From Flavobacteriaceae bacterium GF1 (lineage in GTDB: Bacteria; Bacteroidota; Bacteroidia; Flavobacteriales; Flavobacteriaceae): 64,000 nucleotides of DNA. A program made the translations under genes and the position numbers. Numbering within the stretch: the first letter of the stretch is position 1; each line of letters opens with the position of its first letter. The stretch covers positions 744,001 to 808,000 of the forward strand of contig WNKP01000001.1 in the NCBI GenBank assembly GCA_009797885.1. The letters are read 5' to 3'. Positions 52,921-61,500 of this stretch are shown one piece after another. The notes below the pieces were generated by a model. It did not search any database. It was not told the origin of the DNA and was given only the letters and a program-made list of their open reading frames with translations.

Positions 52921-53008
52921 GGGAACGGTTAAATGTTAATAATACGTAAACAAAAGTGGATGAAAAAATTTGTGTTTTACCACTTTATTTAACATTACGA
53001 ACGTTCCC
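52921..53008. other. Imperfect long inverted repeat in the rpiB-rnr gap
   Basis: GGGAACGGTTAAATGTTAAT at 52921 and the region 52980-53008 ending TTAACATTACGAACGTTCCC are imperfectly complementary, with an inner AAAGTGG/CCACTTT pair. The 557-bp AT-rich gap 52844-53400 has no gene. It may be a folded RNA, a decayed element or a regulatory region for rnr. Confidence 0.4.
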
Positions 53009-53400
53009 TTAATATCAAATTAATATTCAATTAAAATTTAATCAACAATTATCAATAGAAGTACTGCACATATCAACAAAGAATCCATAAATAATTATTC
53101 TAGGAATTCTGTTGATTTCAGTTATGAAGAGTTGTTAAGAAGTTATATAACCTATTGATTTTAATATGCTTCTTGGAATGATAATACGTGAATAAAGTGA
53201 AGGAATTGTTCAACGCAATTTTTTAAGAAAAAAAGTGTTCCCCTTATTCACAAACTATAATCATCCCCATAATTTCTTTAAATTTTAAAAAAGAAAAAGT
53301 AGCTGCATTGTATTTGTTGATAAACTTAACTTTTGAACTGAGGTCCTTGGTAAGACTTCCATAGCTCAAAATTTGTAATTTGGCACAAACTTTCATTTGA

Positions 53401-55590
53401 ATGTCCAAAAAGAAAAAAAGGGCAAGGAGTCAGCGGAAAAATGAAATCACGAAAGGGATTTTTACCGTTCTGGAAGCTGAACCCAACAAATCTTTCAATT
53501 ATAAACAAATTGCTTCAAAACTTGGTATCACGGACACCAAGGAACGGAACGATTTAATTCAGCGTTTAGGGCAACTAAAGGCGAAGAATAGGATTGTGGA
53601 GCTTGAGCGCGGAAAATTTCAAAAAAAACAAACGAAAAAAATACGTTTACAGGGAAAGGTAGATTTGGCCAGCAATGGTAATGCCTATATTATGGTAGAT
53701 GGGGTCGAGGAAGATATTTTCGTCCCCAACAATCGATTGAACAAGGCTTTTCATGGTGATATTGTAGAGGTATCCCTTAGGGAAAAGAAGAACGGGCGTA
53801 GACCGGAGGGGGAAATTTCAAGAGTGGTGGAACGCAAAAAAAATGCCTATGTAGGTATAGTGGAAAAACACAAAACCTTTGTGTTCGTAAGACCAACCGA
53901 CCCTAAGATGTATACAGATATTTTTGTGCCAATTGAGCGGTCAAAAAAAGCGGAGGACGGCACCAAAGTCCTCGTGGAGTTGGGGGATTGGCCGGATGAT
54001 ACCGATTCGCCCTATGGTACTATCAAGGAAATTTTGGGTATGCCTGGGGAGCACCATACGGAAATTCATTCCATACTTGCGGAATATGGACTTCCCTATG
54101 AGTTTCCTTATGACGTGGAGCAGTATGCGAACACCTTGGATACTTCCATAAAAGATGCGGAAATACGGAAGCGAAAGGATATGCGGGAGGTACTTACCTT
54201 CACCATCGATCCCAAGGATGCCAAGGATTTTGATGATGCCCTTTCCTTCAAGCAACTGGAAAATGGAAACTATGAAATAGGCGTGCATATTGCCGATGTT
54301 TCCCACTACGTAGTCCCTGGTTCCATTTTGGATGGGGAAGCTTTCAATAGGGCAACATCGGTGTACTTGGTGGACAGGGTTGTTCCCATGTTACCGGAAG
54401 TATTGTCCAATAATGCCTGTTCGCTAAGACCCAATGAAGAGAAATATACCTTCTCCGCGGTTTTTGAGATGGATAACCGTGCTGTGGTGCGAAATCAGTG
54501 GTTTGGAAGGACCGTTATTTATTCAAATGAGCGTTTTGCTTATGAGGAAGCGCAGCAAATCATTGAAAAAAAGTCCAATACCATTCCAAAGGATATATCC
54601 ATACGGGAGGATGCGTATCAAGTTTCAAATGAAATTAAAGAAGCAATCCTAAAATTGGATGGCCTTGCGAAAATTATGCGGGAAAAGCGAATGGATTCCG
54701 GGGCAATTTCCTTTGATAAAATTGAGGTCAAATTCAATCTTGATAAAGACAACAATCCGGAAAGTGTTTTTTTCAAGGAATCCAAGGACGCCAATAAGTT
54801 AATAGAGGAATTCATGTTACTGGCCAATAGAAAAGTAGCTGAATTCATAGGGAAGCGAAAGCCAAAGAAAACATTCGTTTATCGGGTGCACGATGAGCCG
54901 GATTTGGATAAACTCATGGCCCTCAATGGCGTAATCTCCAAATTTGGACATAGTGTGGATATAAGGGACAGGAAAACAATCAATACATCTTTGAACCGAT
55001 TGTTGGAAAATGTCAAAGGAAAGAAAGAGCAAAACTTAGTGGATACCCTGGCCATTCGAAGTATGAGCAAAGCTATGTATACCACGGACAATATTGGACA
55101 CTACGGATTGGCCTTTGATTATTATACGCACTTCACATCCCCGATACGAAGATATCCCGATGTAATGGTACATCGCCTTTTGCAGCAGTATTTGGATGGT
55201 GGAAAGTCTGCAGGGGAAGAAGTTTTGGAAGAACAATGTAAACATTCTTCCAATATGGAATTGTTGGCGGCAAATGCCGAACGTGATTCCATAAAGTACA
55301 TGCAGATAAAATTTATGCAGGACCATTCGGATAAGGAATTTGTAGGGGTGATCTCCGGTGTTACGGAGTGGGGCATCTATGTGGAAATCATAGAAAACAA
55401 GTGCGAGGGAATGGTCAGGATTCGGGATATTAAAGACGATTATTATGTTTTTGATGAACGCCAATATGCGGTGGTTGGTGAGCGATTTAAAGAAATGTAT
55501 CAATTGGGGGATGAAGTCATTGTTATGGTTAAAAACACGGATTTGGTGAAAAGGCATTTGGATTTTACCTTGATTGGTAGGAACGAGTGA
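53401..55590 (+). CDS. rnr: Ribonuclease R
   Basis: A 729-aa 3'-5' exoribonuclease of the RNB family. A winged-helix start (about 15-70, SFNYKQIASKLGITDTKERN), cold-shock domains (70-215), RNB catalytic domain with IDPKDAKDFDDALSF (metal-binding Asp) and the SPIRRYPDVMVHRLL region, and a C-terminal S1 domain (EFVGVISGVTEWGIYVEI). Length is normal. It degrades structured RNA and helps quality control. Confidence 0.95.
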   Translation: MSKKKKRARSQRKNEITKGIFTVLEAEPNKSFNYKQIASKLGITDTKERNDLIQRLGQLKAKNRIVELERGKFQKKQTKKIRLQGKVDLASNGNAYIMVDGVEEDIFVPNNRLNKAFHGDIVEVSLREKKNGRRPEGEISRVVERKKNAYVGIVEKHKTFVFVRPTDPKMYTDIFVPIERSKKAEDGTKVLVELGDWPDDTDSPYGTIKEILGMPGEHHTEIHSILAEYGLPYEFPYDVEQYANTLDTSIKDAEIRKRKDMREVLTFTIDPKDAKDFDDALSFKQLENGNYEIGVHIADVSHYVVPGSILDGEAFNRATSVYLVDRVVPMLPEVLSNNACSLRPNEEKYTFSAVFEMDNRAVVRNQWFGRTVIYSNERFAYEEAQQIIEKKSNTIPKDISIREDAYQVSNEIKEAILKLDGLAKIMREKRMDSGAISFDKIEVKFNLDKDNNPESVFFKESKDANKLIEEFMLLANRKVAEFIGKRKPKKTFVYRVHDEPDLDKLMALNGVISKFGHSVDIRDRKTINTSLNRLLENVKGKKEQNLVDTLAIRSMSKAMYTTDNIGHYGLAFDYYTHFTSPIRRYPDVMVHRLLQQYLDGGKSAGEEVLEEQCKHSSNMELLAANAERDSIKYMQIKFMQDHSDKEFVGVISGVTEWGIYVEIIENKCEGMVRIRDIKDDYYVFDERQYAVVGERFKEMYQLGDEVIVMVKNTDLVKRHLDFTLIGRNE

Positions 55591-55646
55591 TACTATTTTA
55601 GTGGTAAAAGAGTTTATGTAATTGAGAATCAATCAAACGTGAAATC

Positions 55647-56330
55647 ATGAGAAAATTGCTTTTTCCATTGTTATTCTTCTGTTTTACTGCACCCTTTTAT
55701 GCCCAAGGAGACAAAATCACCAGGGAACTCAAACCGTTCAATGAAGTCAAGGGTTTTGATGGAATTTCCATAGAATTGATAAAATCCAACGAAAACAAGG
55801 TGGAAATCACCGGGGCAAATACACAAAAAGTGGCCATTGTCAACAATAGGGGGGTCTTGAAGATCCGAATGAAGATTGATAAAATTTTTAGCGGGTACAG
55901 AACTTTTGTAAAACTGTACCATTCTGGAGATTTAAACGTAGTGGATGTAAACGAGGATGCCCGGATTTATTCCAAGGATACCCTAATTCAAGAGGTTTTG
56001 GATGTACGTGCACAGGAAAGTGGTGAGTTGCAGTTAAACTGCCAAACGGAACAGCTATTGGTAAAAGCGATTACGGGAGGGGATATTCAAATTAGAGGTT
56101 TTACGGATAACCAGGATATCATTATCAATACGGGAGGAAGCTATAACGGAAAGGAGTTTAAAAGCAAATTCACGACCGTTGCGGTCAATGCAGGGGGAAA
56201 TGCATCAATTTATGCCACCAAATATGTTAAGGCGGATGTCAAAGCTGGTGGAACGGTAAAGGTTTTTGGCGATCCAGAGAAAATGGACGAAAAAACGGTC
56301 TTTGGAGGAAAAGTGGAACGCGTTGAATAA
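55647..56330 (+). CDS. DUF2807 (head GIN domain) protein, secreted
   Basis: A 227-aa protein. Signal peptide (MRKLLFPLLFFCFTAPFYAQ) followed by one DUF2807 beta-solenoid: FNEVKGFDGISIELIKSNENKVEITG at the start, then strands with regular Gly and Asn turns (VKAITGGDIQIRGFTDNQDI). Function unknown; likely in the cell envelope. It is 56 bp after rnr and 5 bp before the LysE gene, so an operon is likely. Confidence 0.88.
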   Translation: MRKLLFPLLFFCFTAPFYAQGDKITRELKPFNEVKGFDGISIELIKSNENKVEITGANTQKVAIVNNRGVLKIRMKIDKIFSGYRTFVKLYHSGDLNVVDVNEDARIYSKDTLIQEVLDVRAQESGELQLNCQTEQLLVKAITGGDIQIRGFTDNQDIIINTGGSYNGKEFKSKFTTVAVNAGGNASIYATKYVKADVKAGGTVKVFGDPEKMDEKTVFGGKVERVE

Positions 56331-56335
56331 TATGT

Positions 56336-57025
56336 ATGATTGAAGATATACAGGCTGCAATTCCCTTGGGATTTCTTTTGAGTTTTATGGTCGGTCCTGT
56401 TTTCTTTGTTCTTCTGGAAACGAGTGCGATAAAGGGTTTTCGTGCGGGACTTTTTTTTAATGTTGGGGTAATTGTTGCCGATGTCCTTTTCTTGTTCATC
56501 GCCTATTTCAGTAGCTTTCAATTGTTGGAAAACCTCAGTAACCTTCCTGGACTTTATGTTTTTGGGGGAACCATTCTTTTTATATACGGTGTTATCATAT
56601 TTATAAAAAAAGAAACCAAAAAGGACAAGGTAAGACCTTCAAAAGGAACCTATCTAGGACTGGTGGTTAAGGGGTTTTTGCTGAATTTTATCAATATCGG
56701 GGTCTTGATTTTTTGGTTGGGGGTGCTGATTGTGGTGGGACCGAATTTGGATAATAGCCCCAACCGTATCCTGGTGTTCTTCGGAACCATGTTGACCACC
56801 TATTTTATTACCGATCTCTTTAAAATTCTCCTGGCAAAACAACTTAAGAGAAAATTGACAAGCAAAAGGATTGCCTACATTAAAAAGGTTTTGGGGCTTG
56901 TTCTTGTGGTTTGTGGTATTGTATTGATTATTAAAGGTTTTTTGCCAAAGGATAAGTTCAATATAAAGGACGGCATAGAACGCATCAATGAACAAAAAGA
57001 CCCAGCTTTAAAGCTGGGTCTTTGA
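56336..57025 (+). CDS. LysE-family amino-acid exporter
   Basis: A 229-aa membrane protein. Six helices are visible: IPLGFLLSFMVGPVFFVLLET with the family Gly-Pro, then GLFFNVGVIVADVLFLFIAYF, LYVFGGTILFIYGVIIFI, LNFINIGVLIFWLGVLIVVG, GTMLTTYFITDLFKILLA and VLGLVLVVCGIVLIIKG. The tail includes a stem-loop in the DNA (56996-57023), so the last residues KDPALKLGL encode the tRNA-Cys terminator. The stop overlaps the tRNA by one base. Confidence 0.9.
   Translation: MIEDIQAAIPLGFLLSFMVGPVFFVLLETSAIKGFRAGLFFNVGVIVADVLFLFIAYFSSFQLLENLSNLPGLYVFGGTILFIYGVIIFIKKETKKDKVRPSKGTYLGLVVKGFLLNFINIGVLIFWLGVLIVVGPNLDNSPNRILVFFGTMLTTYFITDLFKILLAKQLKRKLTSKRIAYIKKVLGLVLVVCGIVLIIKGFLPKDKFNIKDGIERINEQKDPALKLGL
56991..57023 (-). 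terminator. tRNA-Cys terminator inside the lysE coding end
   Basis: A perfect 14-bp inverted repeat, AAAGACCCAGCTTT (56996-57009) and AAAGCTGGGTCTTT (57010-57023), is followed on the minus strand by T-rich DNA. It terminates the tRNA-Cys transcript and is at the same time the last codons of the LysE gene. It may act in both directions. Confidence 0.8.
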
Positions 57026-57095
57026 GGCATCGAGCGGATTCGAACCGCTGTACAAGCTTTTGCAGAGCTGTGCCTAGCCACTCGGCCACGATGCC
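57025..57095 (-). tRNA. tRNA-Cys (GCA)
   Basis: A 71-nt cloverleaf without CCA: acceptor GGCATCG/CGATGCC, anticodon loop CTGCAAA (GCA), T-arm AGCGG/CCGCT with TTCGAAT, and discriminator T, which is the usual U73 of tRNA-Cys. It is convergent with the LysE gene. Confidence 0.95.
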
Positions 57096-57144
57096 TAATG
57101 AGGTGCAAATGTAGCACTCTAAATCATCCTTTCCAAAATACGTG

Positions 57145-57504
57145 TTATTCGTTTTTGGCGGATAAAGTTACAGAAACACTTTCTACGTCCCCTCCTATTG
57201 GTGGATTGATCTTTGAAACGGAAATTTCCGCCGATTTTATCTTGGGAATTTCCATGAAAATGCGATTAAGGATACGTTTGGACACATGCTCCAACAATTT
57301 GGATTTGATGTCCATTTCTTCCTTGATAATGGTATTTAAATGAACGTAATCCACGGTATCCGAGAGCTTATCGGTTTTGGAAGGGACGGATAAATCAGCA
57401 TGGACCTCTAAATCTACCCTATAGTCACTACCAATTATACTTTCTTCCTTAAGACAGCCATGCCATGCATGAACGCGGATATTATTGAGTTTTATTTTGC
57501 CCAT
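57145..57504 (-). CDS. folB: Dihydroneopterin aldolase
   Basis: A 119-aa folate-pathway enzyme. KIKLNNIRVHAWHGCLKEES with the conserved Glu near the start, YRVDLEVHADLSVPSKTDKLSDTVDY, and the catalytic Lys in AEISVSKINPPIGG are present. It makes 6-hydroxymethyl-dihydropterin. It reads away from tRNA-Cys with a 49-bp gap. Confidence 0.93.
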   Translation of the reverse strand: MGKIKLNNIRVHAWHGCLKEESIIGSDYRVDLEVHADLSVPSKTDKLSDTVDYVHLNTIIKEEMDIKSKLLEHVSKRILNRIFMEIPKIKSAEISVSKINPPIGGDVESVSVTLSAKNE

Positions 57505-57548
57505 TGCTTGTAAAAAGTAGGCAAAATTACGGTAAAACTATGAAGCAA

Positions 57549-58505
57549 CTAATATGTACAGCGGCAATTACTGATTCCCTGGAACAAATCCATTCCAACG
57601 GTAAGGACATGTGTTCCCGAACTGTAGCCCAGGATTTCATTGGCAATCACCTGGTACGAATAACCAAAATAGAAATTGCTCTTTTTCAATCCCGCAATGG
57701 GTGCGATATAGAGCGGTGTTCCTATTTGGTCGTTCAAGAAACGGTAGGTAAGGCCTAAATAGTAATAGTCCTCAAAATCATGAAACCGGAATTTTGCATT
57801 CAAATCCGTAACGGAACGACCATCGTTTTCAAACCATTGAAAGAAAACGGAAGGTTCTATCTCTATTTTACTGTTGTTGCTTTTGGAAAAACTATACCCC
57901 GTGTAGACATAGTAATTACGGAGCGTATTGGGCTCAAAAATGGGGTTGAAGTCGGCCAAATCCTTGTTCAATAGATTTGAAGCGTTCAAACTAAAGTAGA
58001 ATTTGTCCAAACGGTAGAGCACTCCTACATCAAAATTGTGATTGGCGGTTGCACGATCGTCCGTTGGTGGTGGTGGACCATTTGGATCCAGTTGTACAAA
58101 GTTTTCCGTGTCTATCCGAAACTGGTTAAAGTTATAGGAAATACCAAAGGACAGGAACTCATCATCGTACCTATCCAAAATAAGGTGGTGGGCAAAGGAA
58201 ACCCGTGAACCGCGCTGTTTGGTCTCTCCATTACTATCGTTGTACAACAACATCCCTATTCCGGACCTATTTCCAATTCGGGCATCTGCGGCCAGGGTCT
58301 GGGTGTCCGGGGCATCTTCAATACCCACCCATTGCGTAAGTCCGTTGAGCCTAACTTTAATATGGTCTCCCACACCTGCGTAAGTTGGTGACATTATAAA
58401 AGGGTTGTCCGCAATATATTGCGACAGCTGAGGTATGGTCAATTCTTGGGATTTGCCCGACAAAAATACGAGCATCAGCAGGGTTAAGAGTAGGGACTTC
58501 TTCAT
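57549..58505 (-). CDS. PorP/SprF-family T9SS outer-membrane protein
   Basis: A 318-aa outer-membrane protein. Signal peptide (MKKSLLLTLLMLVFLSGKSQ), then PQLSQYIADNPFIMSPTYAGVGDHIKVRLNGLTQWVG (split motif) that is the hallmark of PorP/SprF, and beta strands with a C-terminal end. It lies 25 bp after the giant SprB-like gene on the same strand. In Flavobacterium the SprF homologue is needed for secretion of SprB, so the pair is probably functional. Confidence 0.93.
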   Translation of the reverse strand: MKKSLLLTLLMLVFLSGKSQELTIPQLSQYIADNPFIMSPTYAGVGDHIKVRLNGLTQWVGIEDAPDTQTLAADARIGNRSGIGMLLYNDSNGETKQRGSRVSFAHHLILDRYDDEFLSFGISYNFNQFRIDTENFVQLDPNGPPPPTDDRATANHNFDVGVLYRLDKFYFSLNASNLLNKDLADFNPIFEPNTLRNYYVYTGYSFSKSNNSKIEIEPSVFFQWFENDGRSVTDLNAKFRFHDFEDYYYLGLTYRFLNDQIGTPLYIAPIAGLKKSNFYFGYSYQVIANEILGYSSGTHVLTVGMDLFQGISNCRCTY

Positions 58506-58530
58506 GGCGCTGTAGGTTAATACGATTTGG

Positions 58531-61500
58531 TTATCTGTACAACGTGAAATGTCCTACAAATTCTCGGTCGTCATTTTCTCCTTTTAATTTGATGACATAC
58601 CAATAATCACCTGTGGGCAATTCACTATTGTTGTAAATTCCATTCCATCCTTGGTCCCCGTAGCCCATTCTATAGAGCTCTCTACCATAACGATCAAATA
58701 TGATAATTAGTACATTGGGAAACACTTCTAAATTCTCTGGAACCCATAAATCATTTGAACCATTTCCATCTGGGGTGAAATAGTTCGGGATTTCAATATC
58801 AATGAACTCCATAAAGATTTCGGCCATGGCCTCACAGCCATTTTGATCGACTACCCGTACGGTATAGGTGTCCGTTCTATTAATATAGATAGTGTTGTCG
58901 GTCCCATTGGCAACGTCATCAAAATAGAAGGTATAATCCTCCAACCCACCACTGGCAACAGCCGTGATTTCGTTAATGTTACGCTGTTCCAAGGCAAGGA
59001 CGAGTGGTTCAAATGCAGTGATTTCAAAATCGATGGTATTCATACAGCCATTGGCATGGGCGATGGTCAACGAATGCGATCCGGGCAACATATTCGTAAA
59101 ATCTGCAGTTAATTGCATATCCAGCGGGTCGGTGGAGTCCATCGCATAAAGGACATCGGCACTGACGGAAACATCCTCAAGCACAAGCTCCAATGTATTT
59201 TCCGGGATATTGCCTGTACAGGTATAGATGGGCTGGACAGTGGCATTTAGGTTCACCCCGGGATTGATTTCCGCAACTACCGTAGCTTCACATCCTTGGG
59301 CATCCCTAACGAACACCACATGGGTGCCGGAAGCCAAGCCATTGAACAGGATTTGGTCCTGTACAAATCCTGCATCGTTATTGGAGTTTAAATTTGTACT
59401 GTAAGGAGCGGTACCTCCCGTAATCTGCACCTCAAAAGAACCATCCGCACTACCGGCACAAATTTCAGGCAAGATATTAATAGCCTGACCCATAAGTGGT
59501 TCGGGAGCTTCAATGGTAAACTGAAATGGAATAAAACAGCCATTTCGATCTTGGGCAATTACATCATAGACCCCAGGGGCCAAATCCGTAAAAATGTGCT
59601 GTGAATCAAACTGGTTCAGATTTGGTGTAATGGCATAAAGAATTTCTCCAGTTCCTCCCGAAACCTCAACTGTAATTGTTCCATCGTCTATACCGGCACA
59701 ACTGGTATCCGTGAACGTTTCCTGATCTATTTGTAAGGGAGCGGGATCCATAATACGAATCTCTTCGGAAACTTCTTCACAGTCGTCACTGATCACACGC
59801 ACAACATAGGTCCCTGCAGGAAGGCCGCTAAAGGTATCCGAAGATTGGGGGCCACCAAGTAAATTGGTAAGGGCAAGATCGTCATAGAGCTCAAAACTAT
59901 AATTGCCCAACCCGCCAGTGGCGTGGGCCATAATCGTGGCCGAAGCCTCACCCGTACAATTGATGAAGGCTGCAGTGTCATCAATGGTAATGGCCAGTGG
60001 AGGGACCATATCCACACTTACTTGGTTGGAAATCATGGCCTCACAGCTATTGGCATCCCGAATCATAAACTGATAATCCCCAGGTGGAATATTGTTGAAG
60101 GTATGCGAATTGCCCCCATTGAAGTTGATCCATGTGGTTGTCGTGTCATCAAAGTACTGGTACGTTCCGCTTGTATCGCCCCCAGTAGCGGTGAGCAATA
60201 GACTGGCATTGGTGGTACACCTCATTTGGACGGTTTGAATAAGGTTGGCCCCTACTTCCTGGGGCTCATCGATTTGAACTTGGAGGGTGGTTACATCACA
60301 GTTCCATCCATCGGAAACGGTAATGCTATAGATTCCGGCACCCAAGTTGTTAAATACATTACTGGGCTGAAGTCCTGTACTGAAAATAGGGGTCAAATCA
60401 CCAAAATTGGCAAATACATTCAATTGATACTGGTAGGTACCACTTCCTCCTATAGGAAGATCTGCCCATACGGAAGCATTGTCATCCCCATAACAGGTCA
60501 ATAGGCTTGTGGAAGCATTGATGTCCGTAGTAATCGGGTTGGGGATGGAAAGTATCAATGATGTGGGACTAAATGGACAACCGCCATCATCGGTAACCAA
60601 AACATCATATGTCCCTGCGGAAAGTCCTGTAAACACATAACCGGTTACATCATTTGCAGTATAAACCTGTGAGGTTGTCGTATTCGTCAGGACAATATCG
60701 TACGGCGGATATCCCCCCTCGGGGATAACTTCAATTTCCCCTTGGTCATCGGTACAGGTAACACTGGCAATTTCCCTGGGAGTAACGTCCAGTGCCATGT
60801 CCGGTGAAGCTATGGTAATGGTATTGGAGTCCGCACTACAAAAGGTACTTCCCAAATCGGTTTCCGTTACCCGAACATAATAATTTCCACCGGTAAGACC
60901 GGGTATGGGGAAAGGGTTGACCGAGGTATTTCCGGTGCCGGTCAAAATACTGTTTGCAGCCTGGTCAAACACTTCATAGTCATATCCACCCGTATATCCT
61001 GTAACCATTATTTCAAGTGCACCATTGGTATCCCCAAAGCAAATGGAAGGTGCCGTTGGTGTGGCCATTACGGCAATGGTATTATATGGGGCAATGGTAT
61101 ACGGGGCGGTATCCACATAACAGTTTGTTGTGGTGTTGGTTACCCGAAATACATAATTTCCGGGCTGTACGAGGTCATAATCGGCTGTAGTGGCCGTACT
61201 TCCCGTTTGAACCCCGGAAGTATTGCCCAAGGGCAGTAAGGCAAAGGTATAAATGTCACCAGGCGCAGCACTTTCGTTGACAGTTATTTGGATTTGCTCC
61301 ACGTTGGGTGCGGCGCAGGTTATGGGATTTATTTGGGTAACCTGTGCGGTAAACGTATTTAACGGTTCAATTACTTGTGTGGGCAAAGTGAAAAGACATC
61401 CATTGGCATCCCGGACAACAATATCATAATTACCGGATGTGTTCACGGAGTGAACAAATACATTTCCTCCCGTAGGCAGAAAGCTGCCCCCGTTTACACT

